Source of the DNA: Paenibacillus macerans
GTDB lineage: Bacteria > Bacillota > Bacilli > Paenibacillales > Paenibacillaceae
Assembly (NCBI RefSeq): GCF_900454495.1
Contig: NZ_UGSI01000002.1
Location: forward strand, 496,001-560,000
Length of the DNA stretch: 64,000 bases
Direction: 5' to 3'
Shown in pieces: positions 26,904-35,332 of this stretch. The notes under the pieces are model-generated. The model was not told where the DNA came from. It ran no database searches and saw only the letters and a program-made list of their open reading frames with translations. The translations under genes and the position numbers were made by a program. Position 1 is the stretch's first letter, and every line of letters starts with the position of its first letter.

Positions 26904-28106
26904 TCATTCCGTTCCTTGCTTCCGCTCCTGCGCGTAGCTGACGGCGCCGATCACCAGCGCGAGGACCACGATCAGCGAGCCGACCCAAGGCAGCGACGTC
27001 AGGCCGATATGGGTAATGACCAGGCCGCCGATGAAGGCGCCCATCGCGTTGCCGAAGTTGCCGGCCGCGTGGCTGGAGGTGGAGGCCAGCGCCGGAGCCG
27101 CTTTGGCCAGGTTCATGATCCGCACCTGCATCCCCGGCATAACGCCGAACGAGGCCATGCCCCATAGGAAAATCGTAATGACGGCCAAAGCAGGGCTGTG
27201 AACGGTGAAGGTGAAAATGCCCAAAATGACCGCTACGGCCAAAAACAGACCAAGCAAGGACAGCATCAGCTTCCAGTCGGCGAGCTTGCCGCCGATCATG
27301 TTGCCGAGCGTGACGCCGCAGCCGAAAATAACGAGAATCCAGGTCACGTTATGCTCGGCAAAGCCGGTGATGTCCTGAAGCAGAGGTGCGATATAGGTGA
27401 AAACGGCGAACAAGCTCGTATTTCCCAGCGCCGCGATCAGCAGAAACAGCAGCAGCTTGGGGCGGAGCAGCGCGCGGATCTGCCGGCCCACGCCGCTCGG
27501 CTCCTCCTGGCGGAGGCGCGGAATGAAGCGGAGGATGCCGCCGAGGGCGATCAAGCCCATCAGGGCAATGGCGCCGAAGGAAGCGCGCCAGCCGAGCTGC
27601 TGGCCGACAAACGTGCCGAGCGGAACCCCGACGATGTTCGAGATGGTCAGCCCGGCCATCATGATCGATACCGCACCGGCGCGTTTCTCCGGCCGGACGA
27701 GGCTGGCGGCGATAACGGCGCCAACGCCGAAGAAGGTGCCGTGCGTTAAGGCGGTCAGAATCCGAGCGGCCATAAGCACCTCATAGTTGGGCGCCACGAC
27801 GGAAATGCCGTTGCCTAGGATGAAGAGAAGCATCAGCAGGCAGAGCAGGCCTTTTTGCGGAATCCGCTGGGTCAGCAGCGTCAAAATCGGTGCGCCGATC
27901 GCCACGCCCATAGCGTAAGCGGTAATCAACTGCCCGGCGGTGGAGATGCTGACATCGAGGTCATTCGCCACATTCGGCAGCAGCCCCATAATGACAAATT
28001 CGGTCATGCCGATGGCAAACGAGCCGACGGTCAGGGAAAGGAGCGCGACGGGAAACGGTTCTTTTGCGGTGGTGGCTTGTTTATGTATTGCCGGAGATGT
28101 ATTCAT
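26904..28106 (-). CDS. MFS exporter, AraJ/YdhP-like (DHA1)
   Basis: 400 residues with about twelve hydrophobic helices. VGSFAIGMTEFVIMGLLPNV near the N-terminus and the later ARILTALTHGTFFGVGAVIA (motif B region with the conserved Arg) are typical of the arabinose-efflux/AraJ and chloramphenicol-exporter branch of DHA1 carriers. It probably exports small sugars or drugs; the substrate is unknown. The ATG at 28106 has AAAGG about 9 bp upstream, better than the in-frame TTG at 28115. It converges on the DUF1961 gene with only 24 bp between ends and no obvious terminator there. Confidence 0.83.
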   Translation of the reverse strand: MNTSPAIHKQATTAKEPFPVALLSLTVGSFAIGMTEFVIMGLLPNVANDLDVSISTAGQLITAYAMGVAIGAPILTLLTQRIPQKGLLCLLMLLFILGNGISVVAPNYEVLMAARILTALTHGTFFGVGAVIAASLVRPEKRAGAVSIMMAGLTISNIVGVPLGTFVGQQLGWRASFGAIALMGLIALGGILRFIPRLRQEEPSGVGRQIRALLRPKLLLFLLIAALGNTSLFAVFTYIAPLLQDITGFAEHNVTWILVIFGCGVTLGNMIGGKLADWKLMLSLLGLFLAVAVILGIFTFTVHSPALAVITIFLWGMASFGVMPGMQVRIMNLAKAAPALASTSSHAAGNFGNAMGAFIGGLVITHIGLTSLPWVGSLIVVLALVIGAVSYAQERKQGTE

Positions 28107-28221
28107 GCTGTACAACCTTTCTGAAGTACAAGTCTTCGAATGGATTCGCTTAAGTCCAGTTTCCTATTATTAGGGGTCGGCGGATGAAGATCAAGCACTT
28201 TTTTCTGTAACCGTTTGCGCG

Positions 28222-28268
28222 AAAAAAGCCTCCAAAACCGCTTAACGGCGGTATTTGGAGGCTTTTTT
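28222..28268 (+). terminator. Strong hairpin between divergent genes
   Basis: GCCTCCAAAACCGC (28228-28241) pairs with GCGGTATTTGGAGGC (28248-28262), with six or more As before and six Ts after, so it could act in both directions. It lies between two divergently transcribed genes, not after either, so it may be a leader attenuator or end an unseen small RNA. Confidence 0.75.
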
Positions 28269-28364
28269 ACGCAGCTTGATGCGCTTTCAAGAGATGTCGT
28301 CTGGATATCTATTTTCCGAAGCGATAAAATAGCAGCATATAGGCGAGGGGAGAATTGTCGATTG

Positions 28365-29834
28365 ATGAAAATAAGATTGCCAAAGTACATACGAATCGTT
28401 ATGGCCATGTTGATCGCTGTCATTATTCTGCAGGGGACAGCCCCTTTGACGGGGGCTTTCACGGCTTCCGCACAAACCGAAACTCCGAAATGCGGGCAGG
28501 GCTGCAGCCGTTATGACGTCGTCCTGATCGGCAGCGAAATCGAAGGGGTTTTGCTGGCCAAGGCGGCCCATGATTCGGGATTAAGCGTGCTCATTCTGGA
28601 TCCGCGCGGCAAACCGGGCGGCGAATTGATCCAGGGGCAGATGCTGGTGCTGGACGAGCCGAACGACAACCGCAAGCGCAGCTTGGTGCAGGGTGAACTG
28701 AAGCCGCTGTATGACGGATACAAAGCCGGAAAGATCCGCAAGCTGCCTGCCTTTGAACGGTTTTACGGCCGGTTGATCCAGGGCATCCCGCTGCGCAGCG
28801 GCATCGCGATCGAAGGGGTGGGCATCGTCCCCCAAGGCAAGGGGAAATCGCTCAAATCGCTGACGTACCGGGCGAGAGATGGAAAAAGGTATACGGTTGA
28901 AGCCGGTTATTTTGTGGAAAACACCGATTTCGCCGTCCTGACCAGCAAGCTTGGAAATAAGCGGATTCCCGGCATGGAGAGCATCTATGGCGGCAAGAAG
29001 CCGGATTATATGGCGGCCACCTACATGATTCCGGTCAAAAACGTCAATTGGAACAAGCTGCATCAAGCCGTGTTGGAGGATTATCCGCTTTCGAACGTCC
29101 AGGAGAAATACGGTCCCAACACTTATGTGGATTGGCATTTCGCCACGGGGTTCAGCAATCTGACGTTTAAATATAAGCCGCGCGACTCGCATCTCGTGCT
29201 CCGGGGACTTAATGCGACATATCAAAAAGACGGCGAGGTGATCATCAACAGCCTGCTGATTTACGACGTGAACCCGGCGGATCCCAAATCGGTAACGTCG
29301 GCCGTCAGCCGGGCCAAAGCGGAAGCGCCTGATATCGTCAAATATTTGCGCAAGCATATTCCCGGTTTCGATAAAGCCGAGTTAAACGGGTATCCGGAAT
29401 ATTTGTACATCCGCGACTTCGACCGCTATGAAACGGAATACGTGCTGGATTACCCGGATTTGCAGTCGAGCCGGATGTTTTGGGATAATGTTAGCGTCGG
29501 CGGATATCCGATCGATTTGCAGGGCACCCGTGCCATTGCCAAGGGGATCGGCTACGGCAAACCGGACCGGTACGGGATCCCGCTGCGCTCTTTTGAATTG
29601 AAGTCTTACGACAACGTGCTGGTGGCCGGGAAAAACATCGGGGCCAAGATTAAAGCCTACGGCAGCGCCAGAGTCATTCCGACCACCGGTTTGGCCGGGG
29701 AAACGATCGGCATCATTCTCGGGCATGAATGGAAACAGAAGCATAAGCGATTGAATCAGCTGACGCCGGCCGATTTTGAGCGGATTCACGATTATTTGGC
29801 CAAAGATTACGGCATCGTCCTCGCCGGGAAGTAA
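28365..29834 (+). CDS. Secreted FAD-dependent oxidoreductase
   Basis: 489 residues. A signal peptide (VMAMLIAVIILQGTAPLTG, likely cut after ASA) is followed by a dinucleotide-binding start, YDVVLIGSEIEGVLLAKAA, ending in LILDPRGKPGG. The C-terminal part VAGKNIGAKIKAYGSARVIP and TTGLAGETIGIILG is the family's second FAD-contact region. This resembles the FAD_oxidored group of extracytoplasmic proteins whose substrates are unknown. The usual GxGxxG is changed to GSEIEG, so binding should be checked. I chose the ATG at 28365 (GAGGGGAG 12 bp upstream); TTG at 28362 is a possible alternative. Stands alone after a hairpin. Confidence 0.75.
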   Translation: MKIRLPKYIRIVMAMLIAVIILQGTAPLTGAFTASAQTETPKCGQGCSRYDVVLIGSEIEGVLLAKAAHDSGLSVLILDPRGKPGGELIQGQMLVLDEPNDNRKRSLVQGELKPLYDGYKAGKIRKLPAFERFYGRLIQGIPLRSGIAIEGVGIVPQGKGKSLKSLTYRARDGKRYTVEAGYFVENTDFAVLTSKLGNKRIPGMESIYGGKKPDYMAATYMIPVKNVNWNKLHQAVLEDYPLSNVQEKYGPNTYVDWHFATGFSNLTFKYKPRDSHLVLRGLNATYQKDGEVIINSLLIYDVNPADPKSVTSAVSRAKAEAPDIVKYLRKHIPGFDKAELNGYPEYLYIRDFDRYETEYVLDYPDLQSSRMFWDNVSVGGYPIDLQGTRAIAKGIGYGKPDRYGIPLRSFELKSYDNVLVAGKNIGAKIKAYGSARVIPTTGLAGETIGIILGHEWKQKHKRLNQLTPADFERIHDYLAKDYGIVLAGK

Positions 29835-29914
29835 CGGTCATCTTCACGAATATTCCTGCCGATTGGGACATATTTTTGAACAAGCAAAAAATTGACCAAG
29901 CGGGAGGCATGGCC

Positions 29915-30301
29915 GTGGGGATCGCGTATATTAGAATTTCCGTCATTTATTTTGTCGCCGGGGTACTGTTGGGCATGTATATGTCGATGGGGCATGCGCA
30001 TGAACTGGAGAGCGTGCATGCGCATGTCAATTTGCTGGGGTGGGCTTCGTTTGCGCTGGCGGGGCTGATTTATGTGCTGTTTCCGGAGGCTGGAGAAAGC
30101 TTGCTTAGCAAAATCCAATTTTGGACTTATTCGCTCGGCCTGCCGATCATGATGATCAGCCTCGCCTTTCTGGAGCTGGGCTCGGAGCAATTTGAGCCTC
30201 TGGCGGCGATCGGCGGAATGTTGGTTGTGCTCGGCGTCGTTCTGTTCGCCGCCAATGTATTGCTGCATGTGCATCCCAAGGCGTCCGGCGGCAAGCAGTG
30301 A
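29915..30301 (+). CDS. Small membrane protein, cytochrome oxidase subunit I-like fold
   Basis: 128 residues with four predicted membrane helices. Histidines in MSMGHAHELESVHAHVNLLGW and the following ALAGLIYVLFPE resemble short stand-alone relatives of haem-copper oxidase subunit I and NnrS proteins, often named cytochrome-c oxidase in Firmicute genomes though too short for that job. A haem- or copper-handling role is possible but unproven. I chose GTG at 29915 with GGGAGG 7 bp upstream; an in-frame TTG at 29876 would add 13 residues. Confidence 0.65.
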   Translation: MGIAYIRISVIYFVAGVLLGMYMSMGHAHELESVHAHVNLLGWASFALAGLIYVLFPEAGESLLSKIQFWTYSLGLPIMMISLAFLELGSEQFEPLAAIGGMLVVLGVVLFAANVLLHVHPKASGGKQ

Positions 30302-30393
30302 TGAGTATTGCTGCTGGACTCCTTTGGAGATAGCAGGGCAGGGGACAGGACGTGACAGAACATGATAGAACGTGACAGGACAGTTGGATCAAG

Positions 30394-30571
30394 CGCAAAA
30401 GTGCATGCGAATTTTGTCAAAACCTCTCGAAACTAACCGGCGAATTGCAAAAGTGCAGGCCATTCTCACCCTTTTGAGCAAACTTGTCTCTAAGTCCCAT
30501 TTTCAACTGCACTTTTGCATCTCACCGCTCAAATAACCGGAATTCGGGCTCATTTCAACTGCACTTTTGCA
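30394..30571 (+). repeat. Four-palindrome intergenic element, family A copy 2
   Basis: CGCAAAAGTGCA at 30394, TGCAAAAGTGCA at 30446, then TGCACTTTTGCA at 30508 and 30560. Spacing is 52, 62 and 52 bp. It matches the reverse complement of 7322-7498 including the stretches between 12-mers, for example TAACCGGAATTCGGGCTCAT near 30534. Confidence 0.85.
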
Positions 30572-30610
30572 TTTCGCGGTAATGCTTCAGCTTCTTTTAA
30601 ACAGAAAGGC

Positions 30611-30639
30611 TTGACATCGCCGAGATAATATCTTAATAT
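30611..30639 (+). promoter_or_regulatory. Sigma-A promoter of mhqR
   Basis: Perfect TTGACA at 30611-30616 and TAATAT at 30634-30639 with a 17 bp spacer. The -10 lies inside the MhqR-like operator. Confidence 0.75.
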
Positions 30640-30644
30640 TAAGA
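30631..30644. promoter_or_regulatory. MhqR-type operator 1
   Basis: TCTTAATATTAAGA is a perfect 14 bp palindrome covering the -10 box. A second perfect palindrome, TTTAAGAGTCTTAAA, lies at 30653-30667. The half-site ATCTT/AAGAT type is shared with the site before mhqN, so the regulator probably represses its own gene. Confidence 0.65.
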
Positions 30645-30736
30645 CAAATAGATTTAAGAGTCTTAAAAACTTATGAAAATCGCGTATCAATTAAGAAAAT
30701 GTATCTGCATGAACAAATGTTTGGAGGTGAACCGGC

Positions 30737-31195
30737 GTGGATAGAGTGCAAAACGAGGCGCTGCACCTGTTGGTCGTATTGTCCCGGGCAAGCCAATGGG
30801 TACATGCGCACAGCGACAAATCGATCCGCGAGTACGGGTTGACCCGCACCGAATTCGGCGTGCTGGAGCTGCTGTACCACAAGGGGCGCCAGCCGACCCA
30901 GCAGATCGGCAACAAAGTGCTGATGAGCAGCGGCAACATTACGTATACGGTCGACAAGCTGGAGAAGAAAGGGTTTGTGGCCCGCAAAACCTGCAAGGAA
31001 GACCGGCGTCTGGTGTATGCGGAAATTACCGAGCGCGGCAAGCAATTTATTGAAGAAGTGTTCCCCCGGCATACGAAACTGATTGAAGAGGTGCTGGGCG
31101 GGCTGTCGCCGGAGGAAATGCAAACGGCCGCTAAACTGTTGAAAAAGCTGGGCAAGCATGCTGAAGAGAGCTATAAGGAAGAGGGCTTTAAGTAG
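30737..31195 (+). CDS. mhqR: MarR-family repressor MhqR
   Basis: 152 residues, one winged-helix MarR domain. The recognition region reads LMSSGNITYTVDKLEKKGFV and the wing CKEDRRLVYAEITERG. In B. subtilis MhqR represses nitroreductase, dioxygenase and hydrolase genes that detoxify quinones and catechols; the three genes downstream here are exactly those types. The GTG at 30737 has TTGGAGGTGA about 6 bp upstream. It has its own promoter with an operator over the -10 box, and a related site precedes the next gene, so autoregulation plus control of mhqN-O-D is likely. Assignment is by context and motif; other MarR proteins are possible. Confidence 0.8.
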   Translation: MDRVQNEALHLLVVLSRASQWVHAHSDKSIREYGLTRTEFGVLELLYHKGRQPTQQIGNKVLMSSGNITYTVDKLEKKGFVARKTCKEDRRLVYAEITERGKQFIEEVFPRHTKLIEEVLGGLSPEEMQTAAKLLKKLGKHAEESYKEEGFK

Positions 31196-31333
31196 GCGAG
31201 AATCGATCGATGGGTTTGATGGCAAAGGTGAAGCGATTGGTTTATTGGGGAGGATCGCTGAATCGTTGGATAGGTTCGTTGGATGGGATTTTGGGGCGTC
31301 TTTTGGATGACCCCGGCCTGCTGCCTTTCCAAT

Positions 31334-31349
31334 ATCTTAATATAGAGAT
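31334..31349. promoter_or_regulatory. MhqR-type operator 2, upstream of mhqN
   Basis: ATCTTAATATAGAGAT, an imperfect palindrome sharing TATCTTAATAT with operator 1, located 50 bp before the mhqN start. Confidence 0.6.
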
Positions 31350-31397
31350 TCTTTAAATGTACGCATTTGACATTTCCAAGGTGAAGGAGGAGCAAGT

Positions 31398-32030
31398 ATG
31401 GCTGATCATGATTTTACATCAATACTTAAATCCCGCCGCTCGGCGAATAAATTTATCCCGGGGGTGGAAATGGATAACAAGGAATTGGACGAGATGTTCA
31501 ACCTCGTTAAATACGCCCCGTCAGCGTTTAATCTGCAGCATGCCCATTATGTGGTGGTGAAAGACCCCGATCTGAAGGAGAAAGTATACGAAGCGGCGGA
31601 AAAACAATACAAAGTCCGGACCGCGTCGGCGGTGATCCTGGTGCTGGGCAAACTCGACGCCCACAAGGACGCCGCGGCGATGAACGAAGGGCTGCTTAAC
31701 CTGGGAGTGCTCAGCAAGCAGGAATACGATCAGCTCGTCTCGTCCACGATCGGTTTCTATGAGAGCCGGGGCGAGCAATTTATGCGGGATGAAGCGATCC
31801 GCAGCGCCAGCCTGTCGGCCATGCAGTTTATGCTGATCGCCAAAGACAAGGGCTGGGACACATGCCCGATGATCGGCTTTAACCCGGACGAAATGCGCAA
31901 GCTGCTGCAGGTCCCGGACAATTACGTCCCGGCCATGCTCATCGCGATCGGCAAGGAGGATACTTCCAGCTTTCGCCCGCGCGGTTACCGCAAACCGGTT
32001 GGAGAGTTTGTCAGCTACGACAAGTTTTGA
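31398..32030 (+). CDS. mhqN: Nitroreductase-family oxidoreductase MhqN
   Basis: 210 residues, close to MhqN of B. subtilis (about 206). LKSRRSANKF at the N-terminus and APSAFNLQHAHYVVV are the FMN-contact motifs of nitroreductases, followed by CPMIGFNPDEMRKLL and the C-terminal RPRGYRKPVGEFVS. It is a cytoplasmic flavoenzyme thought to reduce quinones or nitro compounds. GGAGG lies 8 bp or so before the ATG at 31398. It begins the mhqN-O-D operon; the next gene starts 35 bp downstream. Confidence 0.85.
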   Translation: MADHDFTSILKSRRSANKFIPGVEMDNKELDEMFNLVKYAPSAFNLQHAHYVVVKDPDLKEKVYEAAEKQYKVRTASAVILVLGKLDAHKDAAAMNEGLLNLGVLSKQEYDQLVSSTIGFYESRGEQFMRDEAIRSASLSAMQFMLIAKDKGWDTCPMIGFNPDEMRKLLQVPDNYVPAMLIAIGKEDTSSFRPRGYRKPVGEFVSYDKF

Positions 32031-32065
32031 AATAAGCGTAACCACAAAAAAAGGAGTGACCAGTC

Positions 32066-33016
32066 ATGATTCAACCAACGGCAGGGATTCACCATATTAC
32101 GGCTTTTGCCTCCGATCCGCAGAAAAATGTCGATTTTTATACAGGTGTACTCGGATTGCGTCTGGTCAAAAGAACAATCAATTTCGATGCGCCGGAAGTC
32201 TATCATCTGTATTTTGGCGATGAGGCGGGCAATCCGGGATCGATTATGACCTTTTTCCCGACGGCGGGAGCCCGGCGCGGCCGGGTCGGAGCCGGTCAGG
32301 TAGGGGTTACCGTGTACGCCATTCCGGAGGGCGCGATGCCGTTCTGGCGGGAACGGCTGCGGAAATTCGGCATTTCCACGACCGACACGCAACGCTTCGG
32401 CGAAACGTATTTGCATTTCCGCGATGGCGACGGGCTGCAAATCGAGCTGGTCGAACGGGCGGCCGGACCGCTAAGCACCTGGTCGTTTGGCGGGGTTCCG
32501 GCGGATAAAGCGATCAAAGGCTTTGGCGGCGCGGTGCTGTTCAGCGCGGCTCCCGGCAAAACGGCCGGGCTGCTGGAGCATGTGATGGGCCTGAAAAAGC
32601 TGGGCGAAGACGAATTTTACGCCCGCTTTAAAGCGGAGGGAGACCTGGGCGACGTCATTGACGTGAACGTTAAGCCGATGGAATACGGCGCGGGCGGCGC
32701 CGGCACGGTGCACCACATCGCCTGGCGGGCCCGGGATTTCGCCGAGCATGAAGAGTGGAGAGAGCGGGTCGCCGAGCATGGGTACCGGCCGACGCCGATC
32801 GTCGACCGGCAGTATTTTCACGCGCTATATTTCCGGGAGGAGGGCGGCATCCTGTTCGAAGTCGCCACGAACCCGCCGGGCTTCGCGAATGATGAAGATC
32901 CGGAGCATTTGGGCGAAAAGCTGATGCTGCCGGCCTGGTACGAGCCGCAACGCGAGGCGATCGAGCAGAACTTAACTCCGATCGAAGTGCGGGTGCTTGA
33001 GGAGGATCTGCGATGA
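32066..33016 (+). CDS. mhqO: Ring-cleaving dioxygenase MhqO/MhqE
   Basis: 316 residues with two VOC (glyoxalase-fold) halves. GIHHITAFASDPQKNVDFYTG starts the first half, with its metal-binding histidine; the second holds HHIAWRARDFAEHEEW and a late glutamate in ILFEVATNPPGF. Family members in the MhqR regulon act on hydroquinones in an iron-dependent way. The ATG at 32066 has AAGGAG about 9 bp upstream. The stop overlaps the start of mhqD by 4 bp. It could equally be named mhqE, since both belong to the same family. Confidence 0.82.
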   Translation: MIQPTAGIHHITAFASDPQKNVDFYTGVLGLRLVKRTINFDAPEVYHLYFGDEAGNPGSIMTFFPTAGARRGRVGAGQVGVTVYAIPEGAMPFWRERLRKFGISTTDTQRFGETYLHFRDGDGLQIELVERAAGPLSTWSFGGVPADKAIKGFGGAVLFSAAPGKTAGLLEHVMGLKKLGEDEFYARFKAEGDLGDVIDVNVKPMEYGAGGAGTVHHIAWRARDFAEHEEWRERVAEHGYRPTPIVDRQYFHALYFREEGGILFEVATNPPGFANDEDPEHLGEKLMLPAWYEPQREAIEQNLTPIEVRVLEEDLR

Positions 33017-33630
33017 AGCATATTTTCAAGCCGGGTACGGGGAGCGGCGAGCGGGCGGCTCCTCCGCTGCTCCTGCTTCACGGCACCGGCGGGACGGAAA
33101 CGGATTTGCTGCCGCTGGCAGAGCTGATTTCGCCCGCGTCGCCGGTGCTCGGCGTCAGAGGCAACGTGCTGGAAAACGGGATGCCGCGGTTTTTCCGGCG
33201 GCTGGCGGCCGGTGTCTTCGACGAGGAAGATCTCGTGCTCCGCACGCGGGAGCTCAACGACTTCCTGGACGAAGCGTCGGAGCAATACGGGTTTGACCGC
33301 CGCGCCCTGGTCGCGGTCGGTTACTCGAACGGGGCGAACATTGCGGCCAGCCTGTTGTTTCATTATCCGCAGGCGCTCGGAGGGGCGATTTTGCACCACC
33401 CGATGGTGCCGCGCCGCGGCGTCGAGCTGCCGGACATGGCCGGGCTGCAGGTCTTTATCGGGGCGGGGCGCTACGACGCCATGTCCCCGGCGCGGGAAAC
33501 CGAGGAACTGGAGCGGCTATTAAGCGGGGCTGGGGCCGACGTGCACGTGCATTGGGAACCGTACGGCCATCAGCTGACGCCAACCGAAGTGGATGCCGCA
33601 GCCGCCTGGTTCCGGCAAAACTTTTCGTAA
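33013..33630 (+). CDS. mhqD: Carboxylesterase/phospholipase-family hydrolase MhqD
   Basis: 205 residues, alpha/beta hydrolase fold. The oxyanion region is LLLHGTGGTETDLLPLAELI, the nucleophile elbow VGYSNGANIA, the acid RYDAMSPA and the histidine YGHQLTP. In B. subtilis MhqD is induced with the hydroquinone dioxygenase and handles a downstream product. The ATG overlaps the mhqO stop (ATGA), so translation is coupled; GGAGG lies inside mhqO just upstream. It is the last gene before a terminator. Confidence 0.85.
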   Translation: MKHIFKPGTGSGERAAPPLLLLHGTGGTETDLLPLAELISPASPVLGVRGNVLENGMPRFFRRLAAGVFDEEDLVLRTRELNDFLDEASEQYGFDRRALVAVGYSNGANIAASLLFHYPQALGGAILHHPMVPRRGVELPDMAGLQVFIGAGRYDAMSPARETEELERLLSGAGADVHVHWEPYGHQLTPTEVDAAAAWFRQNFS

Positions 33631-33644
33631 TTGATATCAATTTG

Positions 33645-33679
33645 ATCCTCTTCCGTTTTGGGAGAGGATTTCTTATTTC
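33645..33679 (+). terminator. Terminator after mhqD
   Basis: ATCCTCTTCC (33645-33654) pairs with GGGAGAGGAT (33660-33669) around GTTTT, followed by a T-rich tail (TTCTTATTT). Confidence 0.7.
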
Positions 33680-33735
33680 GGGCAAGGAGGGGGCGGGGGG
33701 CATGGTTATGATTGTGGATGCTGCCCGGAACCGCA

Positions 33736-33938
33736 GCAATAGCGGTAAATAAGGGTGTTATTTTCGGCGAAAAAGGTGGGTCAGGGAAAGTAGGGGAATT
33801 TTTTACCGCTAATTGTGAGCGATGAGCTGACAAAGGCGCTTTTACCATGCTTGGCAGAAGAATAGGAACAAAAAGTTCCGCTAATTCGCGAGTGAAGGGT
33901 GAAGCTTAAGAAATAGGTACACAAATTACCGTTATTTC
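33736..33938 (-). repeat. Four-palindrome intergenic element, diverged family C member
   Basis: Read on the minus strand, units centre at 33924, 33873, 33800 and 33750, so 51, 73 and 50 bp apart, the family C geometry. One unit holds GGAAC-TTTTT-GTTCC, another GGTA-N7-TACC, each flanked by AATA/TATT. Sequence between units is not clearly related to the other copies. Confidence 0.7.
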
Positions 33939-34107
33939 CGTACGCCGATAAATTTTCGTGCGCAGACAAATTTCCGTGCGCTGGCGAGCCTCAGTGTCAT
34001 AGCGGGCCCCACCATCGGAGGAGCCGCGATTGAGGCCGGATACACCCTTACATCACCTATGGGTTGACTTTACTCTTGCCGACAAAGAAGCTTCGTCCCA
34101 AAAATGC

Positions 34108-34141
34108 AAAGGCCCGGCGCCTGTGTAAGGGCCGAGCCTTT
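34108..34141 (-). terminator. Terminator after the anti-sigma gene
   Basis: AAAGGC-CGGC pairs with GCCG-GCCTTT; on the minus strand the stem is followed by GCATTTTTGG. Confidence 0.65.
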
Positions 34142-34162
34142 GCTAATTTTAGAGATTTGCCG

Positions 34163-35332
34163 CTATTTTACATCCACCTGGAATTCCAGCTCGCTGAGGT
34201 ATTTCTTTTCGTGGAATTTGCCGGAAGATTTGTCTTGGTTCAGCACATAAGGCTTGATCGTAATCGATTTCGGCGTCTCTTTAAACGGCGTGAAATTGTA
34301 GTCGATCACATATTGCCCGTCAATAAAGTTCATATGGTCCGTAAGTTTCTCCAGCAGGTTGTTGTTCTCATCGCGGATATCGAATCCAAACTGATATTTG
34401 CCGGCGTACAGATCTTCAGCCGGAAGTTTGTACTCTTCCCCGAGGCTGGCTAGTTCCCCGCTGCCGGTCATGGTCAAACGCGTCGTGATCGGCGTCAATT
34501 CCAGCTTGTCCAGAGCAAAGCGGAATCCGTCATACGATTTAACCATTTCCGGCTTCAAAACGACGTTTTCGGTGTTTTTCTTCACCGGGAACGTCAACAC
34601 ATAAGGCTGATCAGAACCGGTTAAGGTCGCTTCAAGCTTCAATTCGAAGGAATCGCCCAGCGGTTCAGGCCGTCTCACCAGATCCGGATCAGCATTAGGC
34701 AGGGTGATAGGAGGGGTGTCGTTAAATTCCAGAATGGCCGTATCCCGGGTATCTCCGTCCGTCAAAGTATAACCTCCCGGATAGTACCGCTCGCCGTTAA
34801 TGGACATACTGATGTCTTTAAGGACCCCTTTGCCGCTGTTGTCGGTGTCACCGTTGTCCATGCGCTCGCCAAGCAGTTTGGCGTCCGCTTGACCGTCTCT
34901 TTTTAGGGCAATGGAGATGCGGGTTCCATCATAAACATATCCGGTGCTTTCCAGGGTCATATCGTTATGGCTGTCTTTAGCTTGGACGGGCTGGTACAAT
35001 CCGTTGGCCACGCTTGCCTGCAGCCCGGTATCCCCGTACTGCTGAAAGATGTTGCCGATGAGCGGAACCTGGCTCAGCGCGCTGGCCATGACCGGGGATA
35101 CGAACCCGCTGCCGATGATCCCAAAACCTAAAGCCGCGGCTATCCCCGAGACCGCCACCGTTCTTTTCATCCGGTTGCTTTTACTGCGGCTGCGACGATT
35201 CAACTCTGCATTTGTATGGTTCATTTGTTCAACAATCCTTTCACCCAAGTTTAATTCCGGAACTTCCGTATTTTGAATCATATATTCCAGGTTGTCAGTA
35301 ACCTGCTTTGCTGGATCGGATATTGGCTTCAA
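34163..35332 (-). CDS. DUF4179 anti-sigma-like membrane protein
   Basis: 389 residues. A cytoplasmic N-terminus of about 50 residues, one membrane helix (VAVSGIAAALGFGIIGSGFV), then a large outside part beginning VMASALSQVPLIGNIFQQYGD, the hallmark of DUF4179, with a C-terminal immunoglobulin-like portion. Such proteins sit next to ECF sigma genes and are thought to hold the sigma factor at the membrane. The TTG at 35332 has GGGAGG 8 bp upstream and lies inside the sigma gene, a 38 bp overlap suggesting fixed stoichiometry. Signal sensed is unknown. Confidence 0.8.
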   Translation of the reverse strand: MKPISDPAKQVTDNLEYMIQNTEVPELNLGERIVEQMNHTNAELNRRSRSKSNRMKRTVAVSGIAAALGFGIIGSGFVSPVMASALSQVPLIGNIFQQYGDTGLQASVANGLYQPVQAKDSHNDMTLESTGYVYDGTRISIALKRDGQADAKLLGERMDNGDTDNSGKGVLKDISMSINGERYYPGGYTLTDGDTRDTAILEFNDTPPITLPNADPDLVRRPEPLGDSFELKLEATLTGSDQPYVLTFPVKKNTENVVLKPEMVKSYDGFRFALDKLELTPITTRLTMTGSGELASLGEEYKLPAEDLYAGKYQFGFDIRDENNNLLEKLTDHMNFIDGQYVIDYNFTPFKETPKSITIKPYVLNQDKSSGKFHEKKYLSELEFQVDVK

